Under the pieces are notes generated by a model. That model did no database searches, was not told the DNA's origin, and saw only the letters and a list, made by a program, of their open reading frames with translations. DNA of 64,000 nt from Notospermus geniculatus (lineage: Eukaryota; Nemertea; Pilidiophora; Heteronemertea; Lineidae): NCBI GenBank assembly GCA_002633025.1, contig NMRB01000215.1, positions 403,479-467,478 of the forward strand, given 5' to 3'. The translations under genes were made by a program, and so were the position numbers. Shown piece by piece: positions 48,303 to 59,639 of this stretch; the stretch's first letter is position 1, and each line of letters starts with the position of its first letter.

Positions 48303-49654
48303 CAAATAAGAAAGTGGTTACGTTTCATTCCATAAGAACCTGTAAGGTTTTTACCAAGCAAATGTTCTTAAGTTCTTCAAAACGCAAGACAAAAGCACTC
48401 AATCAAGTCCTTTAACCTGACACGATCACTCACTCCACCCCTTCAGGAAAACACGGCCGACCCAATCAAACGTGTATACTTAGCATTCTGAGATGAGACC
48501 CTGCGGTGTGTTTCATTATAACAACGGGAGACATTTACAAGCATGACGATGACTGATGAAGAAGAAGCGATATGGAAACCAATTTGCTGTGAGAGATAAT
48601 ATTTGCTAGGAGAAGAAGAACAGCGGAGGGCTGTGACAGAGAGAACATGAAGTGGCCTGATGACACTGGAGGGCCGACAACCTCTACCATCTGATTGTCT
48701 ACCTTAATGTTCTTGCTGCAACAATCTCTTCGCCTTACAGTACCTGCTCATCTTATCCTAGGGTAAAAAGCTTTGGATACATTTGTGAGCTGCTCCAGCA
48801 AAAGCAGACACACTTGTCGCAAGTGATCGTCATTGGTCATCAGTTTACCCAACTATTATCATTGCTGTCCACTACTGTTGTAAACCTGCGTCAACGTACA
48901 TTTCAGCTTTTGTGCTGCAAGGACGGTCGTCAACCCTTTCCTCGGGTTGCGACAAGCGTCTGCTTTTTGCTGGAGCGGCTCATATTTTTGTCTGCTGCCA
49001 CTTGTGATATGAAACCAAAAAGGCGCTCAAGTAGCCTACTCATTGTGACGAGTTTTCTCATGCGAGTTTTTCTCAATCAGAAAAACATGACCATTGTTGA
49101 TTTCTTTATGACACAGCCTGCTGCTCATAATTTTCTATGGTCGAGTTGTCCAACGAGAGCCAAATCACGCGAGAAAACTCTCACATGGAACAGCAGCTTC
49201 AGGGAGTCGTTTTTGTCTGAGTGCTGTCCCTCAGTAAAGGACAGTTGACCAATCTGACTCCAGGATCTGCTGTTGTGCCATCACAAATGACCAACCCAAA
49301 CCGTATTTTGCACAAAACATCAACACGCAAGGATTAATCCTCTCTCGGGAGGTCTACAACAAGCCAGTTATTTGTGTCCATAAACTTGGGGAAGAGAAAA
49401 AACAAGTGAAAACCAATCATGCCACTTTGACTGCCCCCACACCCAAGAACTTGTAACGGATAATTGTAACAGCCAAGAACTTGTAACAGATAATTGTCCT
49501 CACTTGGCAAGTGGTTTTCCTCTCCGCTGCAGGAGTCTTCCTGCTGAGATGGTATGGTTTCATTTTGCAGATTTGCAGACAGAAAACATCAATGATGAAA
49601 CCCTGGCTCTTTGGAACTACACCGTGGCGAGCTCACACTCTTCTGGACGAGCCC

Positions 49655-49737
49655 TAGTCTAGTGCTCATTATGTCCACTCAGCAAGCAGCAGGTCCCGGG
49701 TTCGAATCCCGGTTCATATGGGATTAATCATCCCTGT
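49655..49737 (+). mobile_element. tRNA-derived SINE, truncated head, copy 7
   Basis: Head and B box (GGGTTCGAATCCCGG) with the start of the body (ATGGGATTAATCATCCCTG). It breaks off where copy 8 begins, so the two are nested or tandem. Confidence 0.7.
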
Positions 49738-49744
49738 AAGGTCT

Positions 49745-49995
49745 GAAGCCTTGATAGCCTAGTGATTATTACATCCACTTTGCAAGCGGCAGGTCCTGGG
49801 TTTGAATCCCATGCAGGACTAATCATCCCTGGCTCTTCATGTCCGCCACATGGGACAGTAAGCCATGGTGACTTGTGCCTTTGTAAGGGCAAGTAAAAGG
49901 ACCCCATCCAAGTGAGGAACATGAGTAGCTTGAGATGGCCTCTTCTCTACTTACCAGGGCAATAATGGTTCGGCTTTGGCCCCTGATGGAAAACT
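49745..49995 (+). mobile_element. tRNA-derived SINE, full length, copy 8
   Basis: A box region ATAGCCTAGTGATTATTAC, B box GGGTTTGAATCCC at 49798-49810, the body with CACATGGGACAGTAAGCCAT and AGGGCAAGTAAAAGGACCCC, and the tail with CAGGGCAATAATGGTTCGGC. It is a useful reference copy for the family. Confidence 0.8.
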
Positions 49996-50394
49996 CTCAT
50001 ATAATACACCAATAACATAACTTTTTAAAGCTGACTACAGTTGGTAGGCATTGTCTGTCTGGAAATCACCCGGGGAACAAACTCTGAAAACATGTTGTTC
50101 GCTTCTTGTAAGCGTGTCGACGATAACATTGTTTTTGCAGCCTCCCATAAAAGTTGTGTGTCAGATCAGCCCGTGGATGGGATATGAACATGCTCTGTTG
50201 ACCGGGCAGTTTTGCTCTCAAAGTCACCCGTTTATTTCCATGAAGAGAAGTTTTGATTGTTGTGAGACCATTTTTATATGTTAAACTTCTGTTAACGACG
50301 ACGGACGACGACGACGACGACGGACGACGGACGACACACCATGAGAGAAGCTCACCTCACAGAGGTGAGCTAAAAATGCTTACGGGAGGTGTCA

Positions 50395-50650
50395 GACCTC
50401 CCGTAAGTTTACGCAGGCCGACGCTCCTTTATGTATATTAAGGTGGCTTTGTGAATAGACCGTAACCTCTACGGGGATGTTTTCGGCACCGTAACTCCTT
50501 ACGGTGGCTCTGTGAATAGGATGTAAGCAATTTACGGGACACTTTACGCATATACGTAAAGTTACGGTTCGTTTGTGAATACCACGCATCTAGTTACGGA
50601 ATGTTTACGGTACCGTAAGTCCTTACGGAGGCTTTGCGAATAAGGTCCCA
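50395..50650. repeat. foldback element with GTTACGG-rich arms
   Basis: GTGGCTTTGTGAATAG and TATTCGCAAAGCCTCC-type ends (other strand) frame several CTTACGGT / ACCGTAA blocks that are mutually inverted. A small perfect palindrome, TACGGGAGGTGTCAGACCTC plus CCGTA, precedes it. Confidence 0.55.
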
Positions 50651-51261
50651 GGTGAGTACTTGCAGCTATTCCCTGCCCTCCTATTGGCTCCCGGCCGGTG
50701 ACCTCATTATGATCAACTACCGGGTCACCACGCCAGCGGCCACTGACCGGCGATATCCCCGGGAAGGTGTCTCCACGGTTCGCGGTCATTCGCGGTATGC
50801 CTTCCAACTCGCGGGCGGCGTAATTGCTTCGCGATTTTTTCGACATGTTGGAAACGGCCGCGAATGCCCAGGAACACAATGATCTATGTTGGCTACATTG
50901 ACACCTGCCCTGGGCTTGGCTGGTGTCTTCAGTGCATGACCTTGTTATGACTAATGACTCATGTCAAGACAGGCATTTAGTTCACAATCACATCAGGCTT
51001 CGTGACTGAAGAATCAGATGGGGTAAAGCAGCTAGGGGATGAGTTAGCCTAAATACTCTTTGGCGAAAAATTTGGCGAAAAATTTTTTTTCTGTGACTCG
51101 NCCTCCCCCTGCTCCCCCGCTAAATACGGCCCTGGCCATTTAGCCTATTGTTACATGTACATCTGTTGTCTGCATATAAGAATAAGTGGTTCTGCTGCGA
51201 AACTGATCAGATAATCATGCCATAAATTAGACGATAAAATAAGAGCTGCTCAAAAGGATAC

Positions 51262-51371
51262 TCAAGTTTTTCGATGGCACTTTCATCTATGGCTCGGACC
51301 CCGTTGTATATCATGGTGTTGGACAGAAGGCAGGTCAGGACGAATAGCATAGCATCATGTTGGGTATCTCC
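51262..51371 (-). CDS. guanylate-binding protein-like GTPase, following exon
   Basis: The exon reads GDTQHDAMLFVLTCLLSNTM and then IYNGVRAIDESAIEKL. This parallels the human GBP segment GDNQNDSWIFALAVLLSSTF and its continuation ending near QLYY. The acceptor is TTACAG|GGA. The donor is CTTGA|GTATCC, which is weak but falls where GBP genes are expected to have an intron. The intron to the previous exon is 621 bp and contains the inverted-repeat element at 51483-51859. The frame is open throughout. Downstream exons (G4 region, helical domain) were not recognised in the window. Confidence 0.75.
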
Positions 51372-51482
51372 CTGTAACACAAGTCATGCATGAACATCAA
51401 TTATTACCGAATGCAAATTAATGTCGACAATTTCCTAGGACCTACTGCAATCTTACTTTCAGAGTGACTCGCAATTCAATAG

Positions 51483-51859
51483 CGCTAAAAGGGTAAATGT
51501 CGTCCTGGGTATATACAAAGATTACCCAGCATCTCAATCTTCACTAAAACAATACCCTGGGTGTAGTTTCGGTAGCCGAACATCACCCAGCTTCCGCAAT
51601 CTGTGCCTAGGAACGAGTCCTATTTAGAAATACCGTGGAATCTTGCGGTCTCGCGCTGCGGTACTTGTTAAGTGTAGCTGTTCATGACATTCTTCAGGCT
51701 GTCACGTCAACACGGGCGAGACAACCTCGAATCCAGGTGTCATACTACGATGCTGGGTGATGTTCGGCTACCGAATGTACACCCAGGGTATTGTTTTTGT
51801 GAAGATTGAGATGCTGGGTAATCTTTGTATATACCCAGGACGACATTTACCCTTTCGGC
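51483..51859. mobile_element. 377-bp long-TIR element, hAT-type 8-bp duplication, in the GBP intron
   Basis: Two inverted arms of about 110 bp flank a spacer of about 150 bp. The arms share GGGTAAATGTCGTCCTGGG at the outside and the ATCACCCAG motif at the inside. The flanks are TTCAATAG at 51475-51482 and again at 51860-51867, a perfect 8-bp direct repeat. No coding region is seen, so it is a non-autonomous element. It sits wholly inside the intron between the two GBP-like exons. Confidence 0.75.
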
Positions 51860-51992
51860 TTCAATAGCCGTTTCAGTTCATCCGACTAAATCCGCCATCG
51901 AGCCATACAGAAACTCAACTTGTAGAGGGGAACATTGAATCCATTACACCAAGCATGATTTATTCTGTCGATAGATTTGGTCACACTCATAC

Positions 51993-52118
51993 CTTAGCGG
52001 TGTCTCCAATGCCTTCAGTGTCCAGAAGAGCCAGTTTGTGGTCGCGCAATGTCGGATGGTTGGTTATCATTAACCAGAGTCCCTTTGTTTCTGGTTCCGA
52101 TTTATGTCCCACAGTGAA
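51993..52118 (-). CDS. guanylate-binding protein-like GTPase, exon with G2 and G3 motifs
   Basis: Forty-two codons read TVGHKSEPETKGLWLMI and then HKLALLDTEGIGDTAK. The order and spacing match the GTPase domain of guanylate-binding proteins (GB1/RHD3 family): the G2 threonine in ETKGLW (human GBP: HTKGIW) and the G3 DTEG in LLDTEGIGD. These large dynamin-like GTPases act in innate defence in vertebrates; the invertebrate role is not known from this sequence. The donor is CTAAG|GTATGA, in phase with the next exon. The acceptor is either after CAAG or two bases further, so the start is uncertain by 2 bp. No P-loop exon was found upstream to about 59 kb, so the gene may be partial, have a distant first exon, or be a relic. 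Confidence 0.75.
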
Positions 52119-52239
52119 CTCTTGAAAATGGAAATCGAATTTCAGTCTAAATATTCAGTATGGTAGTGTTAGCCGTGTTGTTCGTCAACAACATAGAAAG
52201 GAGGATGGTAACACCGATTTCTAAGATCAACGTTTTAAA

Positions 52240-52500
52240 GGGGCCGAGGAAATAAGATGTTCTGCGGTATGTTCTGCCGAGGAAATAAGATGTTCTGCCT
52301 TCCTATTATCATCCTACAATGTTTGGTTGAATTCCAATCAGTAATATTGAAATGATCCCAGGAGTACCACAGAACAATGGAGTTGCTACGCTTTTGCTAA
52401 GTATTACATAATTGGATAATGAGTGGTACCATGACGTAGCTTAGCCTCCCCATTACCATCCTACAAGGTTTGGTTGAATTCTAATCAGTAATATTGAAAT
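52240..52500. repeat. short duplications ending at a single N
   Basis: GAGGAAATAAGATGTTCTGC occurs twice at 52248 and 52279. The block CATCCTACAATGTTTGGTTG ... AATATTGAAAT at 52310 recurs just before the N at 52501. Confidence 0.65.
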
Positions 52501-53624
52501 NATTCGGTACACCATCCCTGTTGGCAGATTCCAAACAATCAAAACAACTTTCCTAACTTTGTCTCTTCAGGAGTTGCCTTCCTTTCCCCCAAAGTGGAAC
52601 TATCAAATAAAGCTAAACAGATTCATTCAACATCCTTTGGTAATTGGAACTTTGTTGCCGGATGGACAAGTGGATAGTCCCTGCAGCTAAATGATCATTA
52701 ACAAAACAACTCTAAAAGTGCAAACCTTACAAGAGACCGAATTACAAAACAACACAGCCAGTCTTTTGAAACATTAGAACAAATGGACAAAGACAGGGAA
52801 ATGTTTTTTACCACATTTGGTATCAAGTTGCTGCTGACCTACGACCTTTGCTATCATAATGAAGGAACTCTTCGTTGCTCTTTCTCTCTGATCTATTTTC
52901 CTGACGTTTTGACCAATATTCCATTGAGTCAAGTGACTTTTTGCTATGTGAGAAAGTACCGGTACATTGTCATGATGTCATGGGTAATACACCAAAATCG
53001 CAGTTGTAATGTCAGAGAGGTCAGGCATTGCCGGGGTCCAGCTTCTCCTGTTGGTGATGGTTGGCTTGGCTGACCACACAGCAGGCTGTTGATATCTTTG
53101 AATCGAAGTCCTGACTCGTGACACTTTTGACGTTTTGGAGGAGATTTTGACATTGGAGGAGCTAGATCCCAGTGGCAAAGCCAAACTGGTTTTCAACCCT
53201 CACAACATCTAGGTAACAGCTGTTCAATACTTTACTGGTGTCCTTGCCCCAGGACATGGAACAGAACATATCGATCCTCTACCCTCCTATGTTTTGTATT
53301 ATTGACACCCGCCAATTGTTGAGATATGTCGATGAATAATGATAATAATTCAGCCACATTGAACGACTTTCACTCCCCAAGCACCATCCAACCTACTTTT
53401 TTCACAGCAAATACAGTTACTGAGCTAGCCTTCCAGCTGTTGGTTTACTTGTAACAAATTTGATGACAAATTTTAAGAAATCGATAGAGTTAACAGCCTT
53501 CTCTATAACTTTTTGAGTAGGAGGCCTGGAGCAGGAGGCTGAGCACCCTTTCTCTGCCACATCGACACTTAAAAACTTCTCAATGGTCGAAAATTTCAGA
53601 GACTTTTGATGGCATTTTAAGGTA

Positions 53625-53837
53625 CAGTGCACCCTCGCTCTTACGAACCTCGATTTTACGCACTCACAGATATTACCGTCTGGCTCCCAAAAGTTCATGA
53701 CATGTATGTAAAAAAAAACAACAGGGTTACGACGCCGGTAATGATATAGATAGATAGAAAATCTCACTATTACGAACTCCGTGTTAGTACGAACTTAACC
53801 CTTGGACCCGAAGGATTCGTAATAGCAAGGAGGAGTT
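53625..53837. mobile_element. pogo/Tigger-like MITE, TA duplication
   Basis: It starts CAGTGCACCCTCGCTCTTAC after TA and, read from the other strand, starts AACTCCTCCTTGCTATTACG after TA. Inner ends share TTACGAAC. At 213 bp it has no transposase. Confidence 0.65.
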
Positions 53838-53839
53838 TA

Positions 53840-55130
53840 CTTTGGAGTCATGGCCTTCTGAAGTGGATAAAATGACCCCACCTGCAGCCTTTTATCAAGA
53901 TGACCGTGTCAATGCCTCGTCCTTCTCTGCACCACCTAACAAGATACATGTAGTAGACTGAGATCTATCGCCCCAAATCTTCAATCCCTCTGCGGGCGAC
54001 AGACGCCACCCTCCAAGAAGACCATCATTGGTCAATATCGTAATTGGTGTTAGGAAGTGTCCAGCCGCGTCGGTGATGGTGGCCAAGACCCTCTCGGCCG
54101 TAAATGACTGTCACAGCTAATATTTCCACATGAAGAGAGACATGATGAGCTGCACTCAGGCAACAGAGGCAGCATCTTGAAACACCAAGGCCTCCGGCGG
54201 TCACTTTGCCTCCGGACTAACGTTCCAACCACTTGGTGGTTCAAGATGCAGCGGCGGCATATGATGCCAAAGATCAGAGTTAAAGGGACAATGAATATAA
54301 CAATAATGTAAAGTTTGATCTCTCTACTGAGGACATGTTTGGGACTGCCCATTTCTGTCCTTAATTGAGAGGTGTTCTCAATACAGAGGTCCAAATGAAC
54401 AGATGAGACAATTTGGGGCTAGACTCTGCTGTCCTTAATACGGAGGTGTCCTACAGGCAGAGGTGTCCGTTAAGGGACGGGAAGGTCAGTGTACATCTAA
54501 AAGTCCCTGTCGCAAAAACAGTTCAGACTTAACCCCATAAGGAACCAATCCGAGCATTGGCATGCAACTTTAGGACGCTGACGGTCACACGAACAACAAC
54601 AACTTCAAGCATCGAACACTCTTCAGCCACCAATGTCACCAATCGATGGGTCCGGACACGTTTGCTTCAAGAAATATAGATTATCATGTCAGCCTCCCAA
54701 CCAGTGGGATCCTGGACCATGTTCACCAGATGTTCCTATCCCTCCTTCTTATAGATAATTGTCTTTCTTGATGATCAAATCACCACGTGTGTACAAGTGC
54801 CAGTTTGATTTATTTTATAAGGAAAGAGCTTTTTTCTCTGGGAGCTACACAGGTGTAGAGATAAAACTTAGTCCTGGAGCTGCGAATTCGATATGCAGAA
54901 GTAATACCCTGGGACATCTTCAGAGTTGGTTGAGGATAACTTGGGGCATGTTATGATTAAATCAGGAGTTGAGCACTAAATATTGCATGATTAGCTCTAG
55001 GTAAGACACAGAATCAATGATGTTTAGGGTACAGAAGACCCTGGGGATCCAGCACTTGCTGTCAAAAAAGGCCACTGCTTCTTGTGTCAAAGAAAACTCT
55101 GGGATCCAGCAGTTGTTGCCAAAGACATCA
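53840..55130. other. no gene seen
   Basis: No motif, repeat or convincing exon. Confidence 0.45.
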
Positions 55131-55134
55131 GTGC

Positions 55135-56075
55135 TTCTAACTGTCAAAGAAGCTTTGGGGATCAGCAGTTGCTGTCAAGGAAGCTTTGGGGATCCAGCAC
55201 TTGCTGTCAAAGTAGTTTTGGGGATTAGCAGTTGCTGTCAAAGAAGCTTTGGGGAGCCAGCACTAGCTGTCAAAGAAGCTTTGGGGAGCCAGCACTAGCT
55301 GTCAGAGAAGCTTTGGGGAGCCAGCACTAGCTGGCAAAGAAGCTTTGGGGAGCCAGCACTAGCTGTCAGAGAAGCTTTGGGGAGCCAGCACTAGCTGTCA
55401 AAGAAGCTTTGGGGAGCCAGCACTAGCTGTCAAAGAAGCTTTGGGGAGCCAGCACTAGCTGTCAAAGAAGCTTTGGGGAGCCAGCACTAGCTGTCAAAGA
55501 AGCTTTGGGGATCCAGCACTAGCTGTCAAAGAAGCTTTGGGGAGCCAGCACTAGCTGTCAAAGAAGCTTTGGGGATCCAGCACTAGCTGTCAAAGAAGCT
55601 TTGGGGAGCCAGCACTAGCTGTCAAAGAAGCTTTGGGGAGCCAGCACTAGCTGTCAAAGAAGCTTTGGGGATCCAGCACTAGCTGTCAAAGAAACTTTGG
55701 GGATCCAGCACTTGCTGTCAAAGTAGTTTTGGGGATCAGCACTCGCTGTCAAAGAAGTTTTGGGGAGCCAGCACTCACTGTCAAAGAAGCTTTGGGGATC
55801 CAGCACTAGCTGTCAAAGAAACTTTGGGGATCCAGCACTCGCTGTCAAAGAAGTTTTGGGGATCAGCACTCGCTGTCAAAGAAGCTTTGGGGATCCAGCA
55901 CTAGCTGTCGAAGAAGCTTTGGGGATCAGCAGCCACTGTCAAAGAAGCTTTGGGGAGCCAGCACTAGCTGTCAAAGAAGCTTTGGGGAGCCAGCACTAGC
56001 TGTCAAAGAAGCTTTGGGGAGCCAGCACTAGCTGTCAAAGAAGCTTTGGGGAGCCAGCACTTGCTATCAAGAAGA
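55135..56075. repeat. 32-bp minisatellite, ~29 copies
   Basis: The unit is TGTCAAAGAAGCTTTGGGGA followed by GCCAGCACTAGC. Variants swap GAGCC for GATCC or GATC, and CTAGC for CTTGC or CTCGC. Each unit holds AAGCTT, so short hairpins are possible. Open frames through it are repeat artefacts. Confidence 0.95.
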
Positions 56076-56937
56076 TCTTGGGATCCAGTATCAAAGGAGA
56101 TTTCAAAGTTGTCAAAAAATTGATAGTTGAACCTACAAACATTTTAGGGAGGGAGCTAAATGTTCCAACTGAGCTGTTCTGACTTGGGCCATCACCAAGT
56201 GAGTATAAGCAGCAAAATGTCTGCCACTTTAGTGTTATTGGCTGCAAGCTGTAATCGAAAATCAATCAGAACTGAGAATTGAAGATGTTTAACAGGTGAA
56301 TGGTAAACTTATTGGAACTCGATAAGAAATCCCTCAAAGTTTGTCACAGTCGCTCAGGCAGAAAACCACTTTACTATTGGCAAATAGAAAATGCCTTGAT
56401 TTTAAAGCAATCAGTGAAAAGTGGAACCTTATTTCACAATTTGCTTTGAGGTACTTTAGAGATTGGCTAAATCTCATCTTCGTTGAATCACGCTGCTCAA
56501 GCATAATTTAAAATCATTCTGAAGGGAACTTGAGATTAAAAAAATACCTTAACAGCAGCATCTTGAGTTCTTTAAATGAGGTTTTATGGAAATTGCAAAC
56601 ATTATGTAATTGCTCAGCCCCAATCAAAGTCAATTTGTTCAAGTGTGTTGACATTGAAAAGCTTTTCTTTGGATCTACCGGAGCCTAATCATCGAGGAAT
56701 TTGGAATGGAGTCAAATTGAAATTGATTTTCCTCAATGATCAATTTAATCAGGGTAAGGCTCTGTAAATCAGTCTTATGACTGTCTGGGAATGAAATGGC
56801 CTCGGTCATTGTTGTCTGTCATACCGGGGCCATGATGTTGATGGGAGAAGAGGGTGTCTTGTCTTATTTCAGAGTCATGCAAATGATTGATACTGCGGCA
56901 GTACGCAGCTAGATCAGGTTCTGCGATTCAATGAAAA

Positions 56938-57062
56938 TGGGTCATATGAATAAAGACTAGTACATGCTTTTACTTGGATTTTGCAGTACAAATGCACTCA
57001 GCTATGCTGAACAAATCAGAAACAATCAAAAGGCGTCTGCTAGCTTTTACCCATATTGCCCA
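56938..57062. mobile_element. MITE, GGGTNATAT family, copy 3
   Basis: It starts GGGTCATATGAATAAAGACT and ends CTAGCTTTTACCCATATTGCCC. It contains ATGCTTTTACTTGGATTTTG and shares GTACAAATGCAC (reverse) with copy 1. The right inner arm is more diverged than in the other two. Confidence 0.6.
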
Positions 57063-57740
57063 ATGTTTAGCAAAGTTCACAGTTTGCACAGAGATAAAGC
57101 AAAATAGGACAGTTGTTAATCTGTGAGAGAAATACCATCAGTGTCTTTGGGAGAAAACAGCACAGAATATACTTACTACAAAAGCAGATATGAAGGTCAA
57201 ATGTTGCATGAGAACTGATTAACAAACTGCATTCGACGGTCCACAAGCGGATAAGCAACAATGTTCATACGTATCAAGGGATTATGAAAAAAGTTCACTT
57301 GCTATATGTTGTTGCCAATACTGCTCAGAGGTGAATAGAGAAAAACATCAACATAATAGAAAGCAACACGAAAAACAATAAAATACAGAATCAGGAAAAA
57401 TATCGACGCCATCAATCAAGAACATGGCAGTCTGTAATAGAGATTGTTATGAGGCAAGTTAATTCTACAGGGTCCCCTTTCACAGAGCGAAGGATTTTCT
57501 TTTCATTGTTCTGTTGCTGATGATGGAGAATAGCTCATCACAGAGAGGTTAATGAAAAGTATTGTTCTGCAAGATGGAGTCTGGATACAGAGGCGGGGAA
57601 AAAATTTAGGAACAATGTACCATGGTTTATCATTATCAAGTTCACACATTTTTTGCCAAAGCAAATGATATTCAAAGACCAATATTTCTACCACAAGTAG
57701 TTTTCCACTCGTACCCCCATGCCTCGTACTGGCATCAGCG

Positions 57741-57898
57741 ACTTCAAATTTGGTGGTTGATATCACTATAGCAACAGTGATAACCTAAATTTGGTGGTTG
57801 ATATCACTATAGCAACAGTGTGAACCTAAATTTGGTGGTTGATATCACTATAGCAACAGTGTGAACCTAAATTTGGTGGTTGACATCACTGATAGCAA
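57741..57898. repeat. 41-bp tandem repeat, four copies
   Basis: The unit AACCTAAATTTGGTGGTTGA plus TATCACTATAGCAACAGTGTG is nearly perfect in the two middle copies. Confidence 0.9.
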
Positions 57899-58789
57899 GA
57901 AGTGTGGACACTGATAAGCCACTTTCAAACCCTACCTCAAGTCCAAGGTCTTGAGCTTGATTCTGAAGTCCTTTCTGTATCAGTCCTCAAAGACACTGGG
58001 GTGGCGCTACAGAGTGAGGTTGCTGAAATTGATTTGAAAGTGTGTGAGAGAGCTAATAGTATATGTGGTGCCCTCTGTTGCTAGCAAGCTAATACTGATG
58101 GTTATAAGCAAGATGTTTCTACCCTTGGTTCACTGGAAAATTGTCCCAATAGAAAACTAAGAGGCATGGTCTGAATGTACATCCTATAAGAAGAGTCTTT
58201 CTGGAGGACCTATGTGTTACAAAGGCAGTAGTCCTAATGGAAAATCGAAGAGATGGTGGGTGGGTGGGTGCTAATGGGAAACCTAGTAAGAGGCAGGCCT
58301 CATATGGGCCTAGAGCCCAGTGATAGAAATCAAAATGGCATTCTGTAATTACCATTTTCGTTCCCTTTGTCTTGCACTTGGTGATGTCGCGTCCAAAATG
58401 CTTCTTATGTTCATGCGCGCCTCTAAACTGCTGACGTTCTGGCCCGCTAGCTTACTGCATCATCTTGTTAACCCCCGCAGCGGGCTTTGCGTAGCGAATT
58501 GAACGACTGTTTGATGCGGTGATGTTCAAGTTGGAGTAATGTCAAAACCTATCACTGTCTGGCATCGTTCATAACTGGCCCGACAGATTTCGCATGTTGT
58601 TACTGCACAATCCCCCAGGGTTAGGGTTGTGGTTAGTGTAAGGGTGGGGGATAGACCCTAATACAAAAATGTCTGAAATCATATTGGTGGGAGACGACAG
58701 ACGACACATTCACCCAATGTGACTTGCATTATGATATGAGAACAAGTCAAACAATTCGAATGCCTAGCTCTACAAACTTACCTTGCGAC

Positions 58790-58942
58790 TTACCTTCGAG
58801 AACCCAGGGATGAGAACCGCTCAACTTTGCGTAGTTGGGTGAAAAATACGGGAAAAACGAGAAAACGGGACGACAGGCGTAGTGGATGACCGTGAACAAC
58901 CCCTGCGTGCTGAGCAGCATGTTCACGGCCCAGACCACTTGC
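58790..58942 (-). CDS. possible membrane-protein exon
   Basis: The frame reads VVWAVNMLLSTQGLFTVIHY and then ACRPVFSFFPYF, followed by SPNYAKLSGSHPWVLE and a good GAAG|GTAAGT donor. One hydrophobic segment of about 20 residues is followed by a Cys-Arg-Pro and aromatic-rich stretch, so a membrane protein is conceivable. An in-frame TGA lies just upstream and the acceptor (GTGCAAG) is weak. I do not recognise the family. Confidence 0.25.
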   Translation of the reverse strand, partial: ASGLGREHAAQHAGVVHGHPLRLSSRFLVFPVFFTQLRKVERFSSLGSRR

Positions 58943-59002
58943 ACAGATCATTCGATACGCGAGGTTGAGGTTCCGTGACGCGAAAAACAAGGTGTTACGT
59001 AA

Positions 59003-59095
59003 TCACGGGTGGTTCTTCTGGTAGGGCTGCTCGGCTGCGGTCATGTAACTTTCAATGGCGTCTTGGAAAATGTTCTCTGATTGTGACGGGCCCAT
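59003..59095 (-). CDS. possible small ORF or terminal exon, 30 codons
   Basis: It reads MGPSQSENIFQDAIESYMTA and ends PYQKNHP-stop. Just upstream (about 59108) is a TTTCCAG acceptor-like site after a pyrimidine-rich stretch, with the frame open from there. It could be the last exon of an unseen gene or chance. Confidence 0.2.
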   Translation of the reverse strand: MGPSQSENIFQDAIESYMTAAEQPYQKNHP

Positions 59096-59287
59096 GATCC
59101 TTTTCCTGGAAATGCTTTAGATAGAAAAATCAAACTTGTGAATGCGGGCTGTTTCGTATGGCGAAAAACGATTAAGCTAGGCGCCATCGCGATCAGCGGT
59201 ATAACGCCAAGGGAATGAGCGCCATGATTTCAGATCGGCACTCTCTGAAACCACCCACCTACACCTACCCACCTACCGCTTTTTTCC

Positions 59288-59387
59288 AGGTGGGGAAACC
59301 CGATGACCGTGTGCCTTATGATAATTTTGAAAGTGTATTTTTGAATGCTGTTCTATCCGTTACCATGTACAGTGTGGTGGCTTCTGA
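59288..59387 (+). CDS. possible exon, unrecognised
   Basis: After CGCTTTTTTCCAG the frame reads VGKPDDRVPYDNFESVFLNA and continues VLSVTMYSVVAS into repeat sequence at about 59387. The acceptor is good. The hydrophobic stretch is short. The continuation is shared with the duplicated segment at 60.41 kb, which weakens the case. Confidence 0.25.
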
Positions 59388-59600
59388 TCAAGACAACAGG
59401 AGACAATTGGTGTCATTTTGTAGGTATATCATTCTTCATTTTTTGCCAACAAACCTAAGTTACAATTTATCTCCACTCCCTGGTAAAAAGGGAAGAGGGC
59501 CTAAACGGCAATAACTCTTGAACCTTTGGAGATATCGGCAAACGGTTCAGTGGAAATATGGAGGAGACATTGACGATGGTTCACTGCAAATTTGGTCAAC
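59387..59600. repeat. duplicated segment, first copy
   Basis: TTCTGATCAAGACAACAGGA through GATGGTTCACTGCAAA is repeated nearly exactly at 60411-60624, ending at the N gap. Confidence 0.85.
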
Positions 59601-59639
59601 ATCCTCCAAGGGGGCGCGCGCCTGCACTCTCACTTAACC

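Noticed and set aside
48814-49248. Plus-strand frame of 144 codons
   Set aside because: Contains the dispersed repeat at 49.15 kb and shows no family.
58550-58700. GGTTAGGGTTGTGGTTAG resembling telomeric or origin sequence
   Set aside because: Too short and irregular to support any call.
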